This document shows positions 39,272-48,391 of a stretch of 64,000 bases of DNA, piece by piece (position 1 is the stretch's first letter; each line of letters begins with the position of its first letter). A program made the translations under genes and the position numbers. The DNA lies in assembly GCF_000337455.1 (NCBI RefSeq), contig NZ_AOIU01000013.1, positions 241,403 through 305,402 of the forward strand. Reading direction: 5' to 3'. A model generated the notes under the pieces. It made no database searches. It saw nothing but the letters and a program-made list of their open reading frames with translations, and was not told where the DNA came from. Source of the stretch: Halosimplex carlsbadense 2-9-1 (GTDB lineage Archaea > Halobacteriota > Halobacteria > Halobacteriales > Haloarculaceae).

Positions 39272-41200
39272 ATGTCATGGGGTTTCTCCGGTGGGAACGA
39301 CGACGCCGACGCGTTCGAGGACCTCCGGGATGCTGCCGAGCGGCCGATGTGGCAGATATTCACGGAGTACGGGCGCGGCTACACGGGCGAGTTCGCGCTC
39401 GGTGCGGTCGCGAGCGTCATCGCTCGCTTCCTCGAGTTGATCCCGGCGCTCGTCCTCGGGGTCGCCATCGACTCGCTGTTCGCGGGCGACCAGGCGTTCC
39501 GGTTGCCGCTGGTCCCGGCGTCGGTGATCCCGTCGACGACCGAGGGGCAGTTCTGGTTCGCCGTGGGACTGGTCGCGGGCATCTACGTCCTGACGGCGAC
39601 GCTGAACTGGGTGAACTCCTGGGCGTGGAACCGCTTCGCCCAGCACCTCCAGCACGAGGTGCGCGTCGACACCTACGACGTGGTCCAGCGACTGGACATG
39701 AGCTTCTTCGACTCGAAACAGACCGGGGAGATCATGTCCATCCTCAACAACGACGTCAACCAGCTGGAGAGCTTCCTCACGAACGATCTGAACTCCGGCA
39801 TCCGCATCGGGGTGCTCGTCGTCGGCACCGGCGCGCTGATGGTCTGGCTCAACGCCCAGCTGGCCGTCGTCGCGCTGCTGTCGATCCCGGTCCTCGCCGT
39901 CGCGAGTTACGTCTTCGTCCAGCGGATCGGGCCGAAGTACGGCCGCGTCCGGGGGTCGGTCGGCGCGCTCAACTCCCGCCTGGAGAACAACATCGGCGGC
40001 ATCGAAGTCGTCAAGTCCTACGGCCGCGAGGGCTTCGAACGCGACCGCGTCGAATCGGCGTCGGAGGACTACCTCGACGCCAACTGGGACGCTATCTCGA
40101 CGCGGATCAAGTTCTTCCCCTCCCTGCGGATCATCACGGGCTTCGGCTACGTGGTCACCTTCCTCGTCGGCGGCTACTGGCTACTGTTCGGCGCGCCCGG
40201 TCCCTTCTCGGGCACGCTCCAGCTCGGGACGCTCACCACGATGCTGCTGTGGTCGCGGCGGTTCCTCTGGCCGATGCGCCAGTTCGGGAACGTCGTCAAC
40301 AACTACCGCTACGCCTTCGCCGCCGCCGAGCGGGTCGTCGGCCTGATGAACGACCCCGGGACCATCCACGAGGACGACGACGCGATCGACCTCGACGGCG
40401 TCGACGGGCTCGTCGAGTACGAGGACGTGCGCTTTCGCTACCCCGAGGCCGAGGAGAACTCCGTCGAGGACGTGAGCTTCACCGCCGAACCCGGCGACTT
40501 CGTCGGCCTCGTCGGGCCGACGGGGGCGGGCAAGACGACCCTCCTCAAACTGCTGATGCGCCTCTACGACCCACACGAGGGGACCATTAGCATCGACGGG
40601 GTGGACGTGCGGGACCTGTCGCTGTCGAGCCTGCGGAGTCACATCGGCTACGTCAGCCAGGAGCCGTACCTGTTCCACGGCACGATCGAGGAGAACGTCG
40701 CCTACGGCCTGGAGGCGACCGACGACGAGATCGTCGAAGCGCTGGGAATGGCCGGCGCGATGGAGTTCGTCGCCGACCTGCCCGACGGTATCGAGACGAC
40801 CGTCGGCGAGCGCGGGGTGAAGCTGTCGGGCGGTCAGCGCCAGCGCATCGCCATCGCCCGGGCCATCCTCGAAGACCCCGAGATCCTCGTCCTCGACGAG
40901 GCGACCAGCCACGTCGACAACGAGACCGAAGTCCTGATCCAGCAGTCGCTGGAGAACCTGACGGCCGAGCGGACGACCTTCGCCATCGCTCACCGGCTCT
41001 CGACCGTCAGGGACGCCGATACGATCCTCGTCATGGACGACGGCCACGTCGTCGAACAGGGCGCCCACGAGGAGCTGCTCGAACGGGACGGACTGTACGC
41101 CAACCTCTGGAGCGTCCAGGTCGGCGAGGTCGACGCGCTCCCCGAGGAGTTCGTCGAGCGGACCGCCGAGCGCGAGCGCGCCAGCCTGGACGACGACTGA
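39272..41200 (+). CDS. ABC exporter, MsbA-like half transporter (TMD-NBD), second copy
   Basis: 642 residues from ATG 39272 (MSWGFSGGNDDADAF); upstream in-frame codons are promoter DNA. Same plan as the first copy, and closely similar: IFTEYGRGYTGEF against [13 protein letters not shown], and shared [50 protein letters not shown] motifs: Walker [21 protein letters not shown], Walker [17 protein letters not shown]. It arose by tandem duplication with the small gene inserted between. Controlled by operator 39224-39241. The substrate may be drugs, lipids or a pigment. Confidence 0.88.
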   Translation: MSWGFSGGNDDADAFEDLRDAAERPMWQIFTEYGRGYTGEFALGAVASVIARFLELIPALVLGVAIDSLFAGDQAFRLPLVPASVIPSTTEGQFWFAVGLVAGIYVLTATLNWVNSWAWNRFAQHLQHEVRVDTYDVVQRLDMSFFDSKQTGEIMSILNNDVNQLESFLTNDLNSGIRIGVLVVGTGALMVWLNAQLAVVALLSIPVLAVASYVFVQRIGPKYGRVRGSVGALNSRLENNIGGIEVVKSYGREGFERDRVESASEDYLDANWDAISTRIKFFPSLRIITGFGYVVTFLVGGYWLLFGAPGPFSGTLQLGTLTTMLLWSRRFLWPMRQFGNVVNNYRYAFAAAERVVGLMNDPGTIHEDDDAIDLDGVDGLVEYEDVRFRYPEAEENSVEDVSFTAEPGDFVGLVGPTGAGKTTLLKLLMRLYDPHEGTISIDGVDVRDLSLSSLRSHIGYVSQEPYLFHGTIEENVAYGLEATDDEIVEALGMAGAMEFVADLPDGIETTVGERGVKLSGGQRQRIAIARAILEDPEILVLDEATSHVDNETEVLIQQSLENLTAERTTFAIAHRLSTVRDADTILVMDDGHVVEQGAHEELLERDGLYANLWSVQVGEVDALPEEFVERTAERERASLDDD

Positions 41201-41260
41201 GCGGCGCCGGTCGACGGGACCGACCGCGGCCGGACCGACCCTCCGCCGAGCCGATGTCGG

Positions 41261-43147
41261 TCAGTCGTCGACCGCGCTGACGACGACCTCGCCGCCGTCA
41301 CTGGCGATCGGCGTCTCGACCGTCTCGACGCCGGAGAAGACGACTTTCGCGCCGCCGTCGTCGCTGTCGGCCATCTCGACCGACCAGCCGTGGGCGCGGG
41401 CGATAGCCTCGACGATCGCGAGTCCGAGTCCGGTCCCGTCGTCGTCGGTCGTGTAGGCGTACTCGAACACCTGCTCGCGCTCGTCCGCCGGGACGCCGGG
41501 ACCGTCGTCGGCGACGGCGAACCCGTCGTCGTGGCGCTCGACGGTGACGGTCACCGAGGGACCGCCGTGGTCCACGGCGTCCTGCTGAGCCTGCGAAGCA
41601 GGGCTCGTCGAGCCGTGCTCGACGGCGTTGCGGTAGCAGTTCTCGAAGACCGACTGCAGCCGCGTCGCGTCGGCGTAGATCCGGACCCCAGCGTCGGGGT
41701 CCACGTCCAGCTCGGCGTCGCCGGTGTCGACGGTTCCCCAGGCGTCGCGGGCGACGGTCGACAGGTCGACCCGCTCCAACTCGTCGATGGCCTGGCCCTC
41801 GCGGGCGAGCGTGAGGGTGTCGTCGATAATCCCCTCGATCCGGTCGAGAGCGTCGCCGGCGGTTTCGAGGTGTTCGTCGTCGTGGCGCTCGCGCGCGAGT
41901 TCGACCCGTCCGTAGGCGACGTTCAGGGGGTTGCGCAGGTCGTGGCTGAGGGTGCTCGCGAACTGCTCCAGCTGGGTCGTCTGCTGTTCGAGGTCGCGGA
42001 CCTGCTGGCGCCGCGCGGTCACGTCCCGCAACACCAGCGTGTACCCCGCGACCGACCCCCGCACTTCCAGCGGCGAGACGGTCACGTCGTACTCCCGGAC
42101 CTCGCCGTCCTCGAACCGCGTGAACGCCGAGACGAACGGCGAGTCACCGGTTTCGTTCGAGGTGAGCACCTCGGCCGACTCGCTGGGCGGCCCCGGGCCA
42201 CTCGCCGCGGTCACAGCCGTCGGGTCCTCGACAGTCGCGCCGTCGAGCGCCGCGTCTTCGCTCCCGGCGCCGTCGCGGTCGTCGACCGGACGGAGCTCCG
42301 GGACGGCCCGCTCGACGGGGTCGCCCTCGTGGTCGGGGATGGCCGGGAACGTCCCGGCCGCCGCCGCGTTGTAGTCGAGCAGGCGCCGGTCGCGGTCGAC
42401 GACCACGACGGCGTCGTCGAGCACTTCCAGCACGGACTCGCGAGCCAGCGGCGCCAGGTCGAACAGCTGGTGTCTGAAGACTGCCCAGGCGACGACGCCG
42501 AGGATCAGCGGCGACCCGACCACGAGCGCGCCCGTCAGCGGGCCGGGGATGGCGCCGCCGAACCACAGCGTGAAGATGGCGAGCGTCGGGAGGTAGCCGG
42601 CCAGCAGCGCGGCGGTCTGCTTGCGCCCGACGTTCGGCCCGGCCAGGAGGTGCGCGCCCAGCAGCGCGACCGTCACGTAGTACAGTAGCGACCCCGGGAG
42701 CAACAGCGCGACCGCGATCGCGGTCCCCTCGCCCTGGATGTACGGGAACGGCGACGCGACCACCGTGTACCCGCTCCAGACCAGGTCGTGCATCGGATTG
42801 GTTATCTCCAGTACCCCGACCACGACGTGCCACCCGACCAGGGCATAGACGACCGACCGCGGGATCCGACGGAGGTACCCGGTGTACTCCGTGACGAGCA
42901 GGAACCACAGCAGCGGGAGAAGGCCCGTGACGGCGGCCTCGAAGTTGAACGCCGCGATCATCCACGTTCGCGACGGCGCCAGCAACTCCCCGGTCACCAG
43001 CAGCCCCGACACCGCGTAGACGGCGACGATCCCGACGAACAGCCGCCCCTGCAGATTCAGCTCCTCGTCCCACAGCCAGACCGCGACCCACGCGGCGATC
43101 GCCGTCGAGAGGGCCACTGCCCCGACGTAGACAGTCTCCGAAACCAC
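41261..43147 (-). CDS. 7TM-PAS sensor histidine kinase
   Basis: 628 residues, GTG start at 43147. Residues 1-220 hold seven membrane helices (AALSTAIAAWVAVWLW to PLILGVVAWAVF), the 7TM N-terminal sensory region of histidine kinases. PAS at about 235-390 with a long Ser/Ala/Asp-rich insertion. HisKA: FASTLSHDLRNPLNVAYGRVE. HATPase_c: N-box FENCYRNAVEHG, then the odd segment STSPASQAQQDAVDHGG, then FAVADDGPGVP and TDDDGTGLGLAIVE. The conserved NAVEHGG is split by 16 residues partly duplicating itself (AVEHG ... AVDHG). Ligand unknown; no partner regulator nearby. Confidence 0.85.
   Translation of the reverse strand: MVSETVYVGAVALSTAIAAWVAVWLWDEELNLQGRLFVGIVAVYAVSGLLVTGELLAPSRTWMIAAFNFEAAVTGLLPLLWFLLVTEYTGYLRRIPRSVVYALVGWHVVVGVLEITNPMHDLVWSGYTVVASPFPYIQGEGTAIAVALLLPGSLLYYVTVALLGAHLLAGPNVGRKQTAALLAGYLPTLAIFTLWFGGAIPGPLTGALVVGSPLILGVVAWAVFRHQLFDLAPLARESVLEVLDDAVVVVDRDRRLLDYNAAAAGTFPAIPDHEGDPVERAVPELRPVDDRDGAGSEDAALDGATVEDPTAVTAASGPGPPSESAEVLTSNETGDSPFVSAFTRFEDGEVREYDVTVSPLEVRGSVAGYTLVLRDVTARRQQVRDLEQQTTQLEQFASTLSHDLRNPLNVAYGRVELARERHDDEHLETAGDALDRIEGIIDDTLTLAREGQAIDELERVDLSTVARDAWGTVDTGDAELDVDPDAGVRIYADATRLQSVFENCYRNAVEHGSTSPASQAQQDAVDHGGPSVTVTVERHDDGFAVADDGPGVPADEREQVFEYAYTTDDDGTGLGLAIVEAIARAHGWSVEMADSDDGGAKVVFSGVETVETPIASDGGEVVVSAVDD
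41565..41629 (-). repeat. 48-bp insertion/duplication with a hairpin in the kinase N-box
   Basis: Two 17-bp near-identical copies (41565-41581 and 41613-41629, 2 mismatches) lie exactly 48 bp apart. Between them is the inverted repeat CCTGC-GAA-GCAGG (41591-41603). The result is a 16-residue in-frame insertion with the target sequence repeated on both sides, in a motif that is uninterrupted in the kinase at 23130-24623. Confidence 0.65.
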
Positions 43148-43392
43148 GATACCATATCTGATAGGCGTACTGACTAAAGAATTCTCGCCACGGAATCAAT
43201 TTTGAAACTGTCAGGTCCGGCTCGGAGAAGAAAACGAAATATAGGGCCGGTATAGGGCTTCAAAACAAATTTCGAAACTCCAAATAGAGTCTCGATGATG
43301 ATATCGACCGTAGCGCGGCGGTGACCGGACCGACGCCGCGAGGCGTCTGTGAACCGACGAACCCAAGCAGTCGGGGGCGATAGCGACGGCCG
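43148..43392. other. AT-rich spacer between the kinase and the beta-CASP nuclease gene
   Basis: 245 bases, less GC-rich than the genes around. Both genes point outwards from here, so this is a divergent promoter region. Candidate TATA elements are GACTAAAGAATT (43173-43184, for the kinase) and CAAATAGAGT near 43286. I see no ORF or RNA gene. Confidence 0.4.
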
Positions 43393-44685
43393 ATGAACGT
43401 CCGGTTCCTGGGCGGCGCCCGCGAGGTCGGTCGTAGCGCGGTCCTCATCGACGACCGGCTCCTGCTGGATTACGGGCTGTTGACCGGCAACCCGCCCCGG
43501 TTTCCGGTCGACTCGGTCGACCCCGAGGCGGTCGTCGTCTCCCACGGTCACCTCGACCACGTCGGCGCGGTGCCGTCGCTGTGCTCGGGCGACCGCCGGC
43601 CGCCGATCCACTGGACGCCCCCGACGCGCGAACTCGCCCTCACGCTCGCTCGCGACACCCTGAAGCTGCACGGCGGCACCTACGACTGCCCGTTCACCGA
43701 GACCGAGGTCCGCCGGGTCACGCAGGTCTCCGAGACCCACGGCTACCGGGAGTCCTTCGAGGCGGCCGGCTACGAGGTCACCTTCTACGAGGCCGGCCAC
43801 ATCCCCGGCAGCGCGCACGTCCTCGTCGACGACGGCGACACCCGACTGCTGTACACAGCCGACTTTCACACCGGCGACCACCGCGGGAGCGACGCTCCCG
43901 CGAGCCGCACGAATCGGGCCGGTGAGCCGATTCGTGGACAACGGCTCGTCGCCGGCACCACCGCCCGGCCCGACGCCGACGCCGTCGTCTGCGAGTCGAC
44001 CTACTCCGACGTGACCCACGAGGACCGGGGAGCCATCGAGGAGCGGTTCGCCGAGAGCCTCCGCACCACGATATGGCAGGGTGGCACGGTCGTCGTCCCG
44101 GCGTTCGCCATCGGCCGCACCCAGGAGGTCCTCCTGATCTGCGAGGCCCACGACATCGACTGCTACGTCGACGGGATGGGCAAGCGCGTGACGGAGATGC
44201 TCCGGCGCCACCCCGAGTTCGTTCGCGACGCCGACGCGCTGGGCCGGGCCAAATCCAACGCCAGATTCGTCGACGGTCGCGACGGCCAGCGCCGACGGAT
44301 CGCCGAGGACAACACCGTCATCGTCACCACCAGCGGGATGCTCTCGGGCGGCCCGGCGATGACGTACATCCCCGCGATCCGCGGGTCCCCGACCAACAAG
44401 GTCGCGATGACTGGCTACCAGGTCGAGGGGACGCCCGGCCGGGACCTGCTCGACACCGGTAGCGCGGAGATCGACGGCCGACGGATGCCCGTCGCCGCGC
44501 AGGTCGAGTCCTACGACTTCTCCGCCCACGCCGACCGCGAGGGGATCCTGGCGTTCCTCGACGACTACCGCGACGCCGAGGTCCTCGTCAACCACGGCGA
44601 CCGTTGCGAGGCCTTCGCCGAGGAACTCCGCGCGGACGGCTTCGCGGCGACGGCGCCCGCGGTCGGCGACGCCGTCGACGTGTAG
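43393..44685 (+). CDS. MBL-fold beta-CASP ribonuclease (RNase J/CPSF-like)
   Basis: 430 residues starting MNVRFLGGAREVGRSAVLID. Zn-dependent MBL motifs: SHGHLDHVGA (HxHxDH), HIPGSAHVL, TADFHTGD; beta-CASP motifs A to C: VCESTYSD (motif A), VVVPAFAIGRTQEVL, TSGMLSGGPAMTYIPAI, and YDFSAHADREGI. The last is the HAD/HxH end required for the active site. Such archaeal enzymes act in RNA 5' or 3' processing; lack of the N-terminal KH domains separates it from aCPSF1, and the length matches aCPSF2/HVO_2724-like proteins. A 20-residue insertion (HRGSDAPASRTNRAGEPIRG) sits in DFHTGD^QRLVAG after the fifth metal-ligand motif. Confidence 0.82.
   Translation: MNVRFLGGAREVGRSAVLIDDRLLLDYGLLTGNPPRFPVDSVDPEAVVVSHGHLDHVGAVPSLCSGDRRPPIHWTPPTRELALTLARDTLKLHGGTYDCPFTETEVRRVTQVSETHGYRESFEAAGYEVTFYEAGHIPGSAHVLVDDGDTRLLYTADFHTGDHRGSDAPASRTNRAGEPIRGQRLVAGTTARPDADAVVCESTYSDVTHEDRGAIEERFAESLRTTIWQGGTVVVPAFAIGRTQEVLLICEAHDIDCYVDGMGKRVTEMLRRHPEFVRDADALGRAKSNARFVDGRDGQRRRIAEDNTVIVTTSGMLSGGPAMTYIPAIRGSPTNKVAMTGYQVEGTPGRDLLDTGSAEIDGRRMPVAAQVESYDFSAHADREGILAFLDDYRDAEVLVNHGDRCEAFAEELRADGFAATAPAVGDAVDV
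43879..43938 (+). repeat. 60-bp in-frame double-hairpin insertion in the beta-CASP gene
   Basis: Two inverted repeats: CGCGGGAGC/GCTCCCGCG-type (43882-43902, centre GAC) and CACGAATCGG/CCGATTCGTG (43908-43917 and 43927-43936, 9-base loop). The insertion is 60 bp, is in frame, and is bounded by GAC/GAC-like bases. It encodes 20 residues that are absent from the usual TGDQRLVAGT form of the motif. Confidence 0.65.
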
Positions 44686-44724
44686 CCGGTCCGGCCACCG
44701 GCGTCGAACGCCGCCGATCGCCGC

Positions 44725-45720
44725 TCACCCGAGCACGCCCAGCTCCGCGAGCAACACCAGTCCGGTGACCACGGGGAGACTCCCGAGTATCGTGAGGAAG
44801 ACGACCGTTCCGACGTAGTCGGCGGTCGATACCGCCGACCCGTCGGCAGTCGGGTCGCTCGCTCCGTCGTCCCCGAACTCGATCGAGAGGACGAGCGGGA
44901 TGACCGCGGAGGGACCGGCCGCGAGGACGACGAACGCGGCGGTCACCGTCGGGTCGCCGATGTCGACGAGCGCCGCGACCCCGACGGCGACGACGGGCGC
45001 GACGAGCAGCTTCAGTCCGACGGTCGGCAGCGTCTCGCGGACGGTCGCCGCGAGGTCCATCGACTCGACCTGCAGGCCGAGGACGACGAGGAAGACGGGG
45101 ATCGACGCGTCGCCGACCAGCCGGAGGGTGTCCATCGCGGTGCCGTCCTCGGGCGGGACGACGCCGAGCGCGACCGCGGCGCCCGCCGCGGCCAGCGCCC
45201 AGACGACCGGCTGGCGGGCCACGCGGCCGAGCGCCGCCCGGTCGGTCCCCGACTCCCCACGCGAGAGGAGATAGACGCCGACGGTGTACAACAGCAGGTT
45301 CTGGACGAGGACGAACAGCACGGCGGTCGACCGGCCGGCGGCGCCGAACGCGAAGGTGGCGACCGGGATGCCGAAGTTGCCGGTGTTGGGGAAGGCCGCG
45401 GCCATCGCGGCGCCGGTGACGACCGTGCCCTCTCGACCGCGCGCCCGGCTCACCGCCCACGAGAGCGTGCCGACGACGGCGGTGAACCCGACCATCGCGC
45501 CGACGGCCGCGGCGGCGGTCCCGAGCCCGGTTTCGAGCGTGACGAGCGTCTCGAACACCAGCGCGGGCAGGAGAACGTAGACGGTGACCGTGCTCAGCGG
45601 CTCGGTGTCGACCTCGCGGACGCGACCGAGCAGGTAGCCGGCGAGGGCGATCGACAGCGGCGGCGCCACCGACGAGAGGAACACCGACGGGATCGACCCG
45701 AGCGCGTCGAGTGTCTGCAC
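44725..45720 (-). CDS. AEC-family (auxin efflux carrier-like) transporter
   Basis: 331 residues with ten predicted membrane segments. The first half begins FLSSVAPPLSIALAGYLLGRV and contains AAAFPNTGNFGIPVATFAFG, the conserved NxGNxG-type loop of the family; the second half repeats the pattern with VLAAGPSAVIPLVLSIEFG. An acidic linker (DDGASDPTADGS) precedes the last helix. These carriers move malate, malonate or related organic anions, or act as bile-acid-like carriers. Substrate unknown. It is divergent from the MATE gene (127 bases between). Confidence 0.82.
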   Translation of the reverse strand: MQTLDALGSIPSVFLSSVAPPLSIALAGYLLGRVREVDTEPLSTVTVYVLLPALVFETLVTLETGLGTAAAAVGAMVGFTAVVGTLSWAVSRARGREGTVVTGAAMAAAFPNTGNFGIPVATFAFGAAGRSTAVLFVLVQNLLLYTVGVYLLSRGESGTDRAALGRVARQPVVWALAAAGAAVALGVVPPEDGTAMDTLRLVGDASIPVFLVVLGLQVESMDLAATVRETLPTVGLKLLVAPVVAVGVAALVDIGDPTVTAAFVVLAAGPSAVIPLVLSIEFGDDGASDPTADGSAVSTADYVGTVVFLTILGSLPVVTGLVLLAELGVLG

Positions 45721-45847
45721 GACGGTATCTGTCCGGGGATCGATATCGCCGCCGATAATGCTGTCGACTCGTCGCCCGAGGGCGTCGGTTTCGGCGGACC
45801 GTTCCCGTTTCTAAACCGTTTTCACGGTAGAGCGTAGACGGGTCTCC

Positions 45848-47290
45848 GTGTCCTGGTCCCGGTACAACCCCGTCCGCGCGCTCCTCCTCTGGGTGGGGTC
45901 GATCGTCGCTCGCGCCGGTATCATCGACCGCGAGCGCGTCGAGCGGGCGACCGACCTCGCCTGGCCGCGCATCGTCACCGGCCTCGCGCGGATGTCCCGC
46001 TCGACGGCCGACGTGGCGATGGTCGGCATCGCGCTGGGCCCGACCGCCATCGCCGGCGTCGGGTACGCCAGCCCCTTCTGGGGGTTGTCGTTCGCCCTGG
46101 GCGGCGGCGTCGCCGGCGGGACCATCGGTCTCGTCTCCCAGCGCTTCGGCGCCGACGCCCACGAGGAACTCGCCCTCTCGGTGAAGGCCAGCGCGCTGCT
46201 CACGGTCGCGATCACCGTCCCGCTGATCGCCGTCTACTGGTTCCTCGCCGAGCCGCTGATCGCTCTGATCGGCTCCGGCGACGCCGCGGTGGCCTTCGGC
46301 GCCGACTACCTCGCCGTCGTCGCCTTCGGCGTCCCGTTCGCGGCGCTGAACCTCATCGGCAGTCGCACGCTCGTCGGCGCCGACGACGCCTGGACGCCGA
46401 TGATCCTCCGCGGCGGCGGCGCCGCGCTGAACATCCTCGTCAACGCCGTCCTCATCTTCGGTCTCGGCTGGGGCGTCGTCGGCGCCGCCGTCGGCACCGC
46501 GCTCTCGAACGTCGTCGTCGCGGTCGCGTTCGCGGTCGGCCTCGCTCGCGGCGGCCTCCCCGGCATCGGCGAATTCCCCGTGCAGATCCCGCTCTCGGGC
46601 CCCCACTTCGACCGGTCGCTGTTCGGCGACCTCGCCGAGATGGCGACGCCGTTGATCGGGACCAACCTCGCCCGCAGCGGCGGCCAGTTCCCCAAACTGT
46701 ACATCGTCGGCCTGTTCGGCCCGAACGTCGTCGCCGCCTACGTCGTCGCGATGCGGGTCCGCGCGCTGATGGACACGCCCAACTGGGGGTTCAGCATGGC
46801 GTCGTCCAGCCTCGTCGGCCAGGCGCTCGGCCAGGACGACGAGGACGACGCCGGCGTGTGGGCCCACGACATCATCCGCTTCTCGCTGGCGTGTTACGCC
46901 GTCATCGCCGTCGGCGTGTTCGTCCTCGCCCGCCCCATCGGCCGCGTGTTCGTCGACGACCCCTCGATCCTCCCGACCGTCGTCACCTTCATCCGCGTCG
47001 CCTGCTTCGGAGTGCTGTTCAGCGGCGTCTACGGCGGCTCGACCGGCCCGCTGCGCGCCAGCGGCGACACGCGCTGGCCGTTCTACGCCCAGTTGACCGG
47101 GCTCTACCTGTTCACGCTCCCGATCGCCTACGTCGGCGTCGCCGTCCCCGAGATCGGACAGACAGCGCTGTACGCCGCCATCCTCGCCGAGATGGCCGTC
47201 CCCGCCATCATCGCCTACTACCGCTATCGCTCCGGGACGTGGAAGGTGGTCAGCCGCGACTACCGCCCCGACGCCGCCGCGAGTGACTGA
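45848..47290 (+). CDS. MATE-family efflux transporter
   Basis: 480 residues, GTG start at 45848. Twelve membrane segments, in two similar halves of six: first half VGIALGPTAIAGVGYASPFWGLSFALGGGVAGGTIGLVSQRFGA, second half MATPLIGTNLARSGGQFPKLYIVGLFG ... ASSSLVGQALGQDDEDDA. The Q/G-rich loops after the second helix of each half (SQRFGAD, GQALGQDDE) mark the MATE family of sodium- or proton-coupled multidrug exporters, of the DinF-like archaeal branch. No regulator beside it. Confidence 0.85.
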   Translation: MSWSRYNPVRALLLWVGSIVARAGIIDRERVERATDLAWPRIVTGLARMSRSTADVAMVGIALGPTAIAGVGYASPFWGLSFALGGGVAGGTIGLVSQRFGADAHEELALSVKASALLTVAITVPLIAVYWFLAEPLIALIGSGDAAVAFGADYLAVVAFGVPFAALNLIGSRTLVGADDAWTPMILRGGGAALNILVNAVLIFGLGWGVVGAAVGTALSNVVVAVAFAVGLARGGLPGIGEFPVQIPLSGPHFDRSLFGDLAEMATPLIGTNLARSGGQFPKLYIVGLFGPNVVAAYVVAMRVRALMDTPNWGFSMASSSLVGQALGQDDEDDAGVWAHDIIRFSLACYAVIAVGVFVLARPIGRVFVDDPSILPTVVTFIRVACFGVLFSGVYGGSTGPLRASGDTRWPFYAQLTGLYLFTLPIAYVGVAVPEIGQTALYAAILAEMAVPAIIAYYRYRSGTWKVVSRDYRPDAAASD

Positions 47291-47386
47291 CCGCTGTCGG
47301 CGGCTTCGCCCACGACCCTACGGTCGGTCCCGGAACGCTGGACCGCGAGGGGCAGGCTTTTGCGTAGTTACTCCCGAGGGCCACCC

Positions 47387-48361
47387 ATGGAGTACACGAC
47401 ACTCGGATCGACCGGGATGGAGGTCTCGCAGATCTGTCTCGGCTGCATGAGCTTCGGCAGCGAGGAGCCGTGGATGCTGGACGAGGAGGAGGGCCGGGAG
47501 GTCATCGAACGCGCCATCGACCTGGGCGTCAACTTCTTCGACACCGCCAACGCCTACTCCGACGGCGAGAGCGAGGAGATCCTCGGCGACGTGCTCGCCG
47601 ACTACGACCGCGACGAGCAGGTCGTCGCCACCAAGGTCCGGTTCCCCGTCGGCGAGGACACGCCCAACGCCTCGGGCCTCTCGCGGAAGACCATCGAGCA
47701 GGAACTCGATGACTCCCTGGAGCGGCTCGGCCTCGACACCATCGACCTCTACCAGACCCACCGCGTCGACCCGAACACGCCCCCCGAGACCACGCTCGAA
47801 GCGCTCGACGACGCGCGCCGACGCGGGAAGATCCGCCACGCCGGTACCTCCTCGATGTGGACCCACGACCTCGTGGAGCAACTGCGGACGAGCGAGCGCG
47901 AGGACCTCATCGGCTACGAGACGATGCAGAACCACTACCACGTCGCCTACCGGGAGGAGGAGCGCGACATGCTACCGCTCTGTGACAAAGACGACATCGG
48001 CGTCATCCCGTGGGGCCCGCTCGGCCAGGGCTTCCTCGCCCGCCCGTTCGACGAACTCGAACGCACCAACCGCGGCGCCCCCGAGAACTTCCACAACCCC
48101 ACGCCCGAGTACGAGCGCGGCGGCGGCAAGGAGATCAACGAGCGCGTGCAAGAGTTGGCCGCCGACCACGGCGTGACGATGGCCCAGATCGCCCTGGCCT
48201 GGCAGTACCAGAACGAGTACGTCGACGCCCCCATCGTCGGCACCACGAGCGTCGAACATCTGGAGGAAGCCGTCGAGGCGCTGGAGATCGACCTCTCGGC
48301 CTCGGACGTGGCGTATCTGGAGGAACCGTACGAACCGCAGCCGATCATCGGTCACGAGTAG
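47387..48361 (+). CDS. aldo/keto reductase (AKR/YajO-like)
   Basis: 324 residues from ATG 47387 (MEYTTLGSTGMEVSQICLGC). Catalytic Asp and Tyr in VNFFDTANAYSDGES, Lys in VVATKVRFPV, His in TIDLYQTHRVDPNT. The GETMQNHYHV ... IPWGPLGQGFLARPF segment and WQYQNEYVDAPIVGTTSVEHLEEAVEAL (cofactor loop) fit the YajO/voltage-channel beta-like group, of which haloarchaea keep several. NADP-dependent carbonyl reduction of unknown physiological substrate. Same direction as the MATE gene, with about 100 bases between. Confidence 0.85.
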   Translation: MEYTTLGSTGMEVSQICLGCMSFGSEEPWMLDEEEGREVIERAIDLGVNFFDTANAYSDGESEEILGDVLADYDRDEQVVATKVRFPVGEDTPNASGLSRKTIEQELDDSLERLGLDTIDLYQTHRVDPNTPPETTLEALDDARRRGKIRHAGTSSMWTHDLVEQLRTSEREDLIGYETMQNHYHVAYREEERDMLPLCDKDDIGVIPWGPLGQGFLARPFDELERTNRGAPENFHNPTPEYERGGGKEINERVQELAADHGVTMAQIALAWQYQNEYVDAPIVGTTSVEHLEEAVEALEIDLSASDVAYLEEPYEPQPIIGHE

Positions 48362-48391
48362 CGACGGCCCGACGGAGACCGCGCTTGCCGT

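Noticed and set aside
41565-41629. Frameshift or sequencing error in the kinase
   Set aside because: The insertion is exactly 48 bp, keeps the frame, and both flanks retain the conserved motif.
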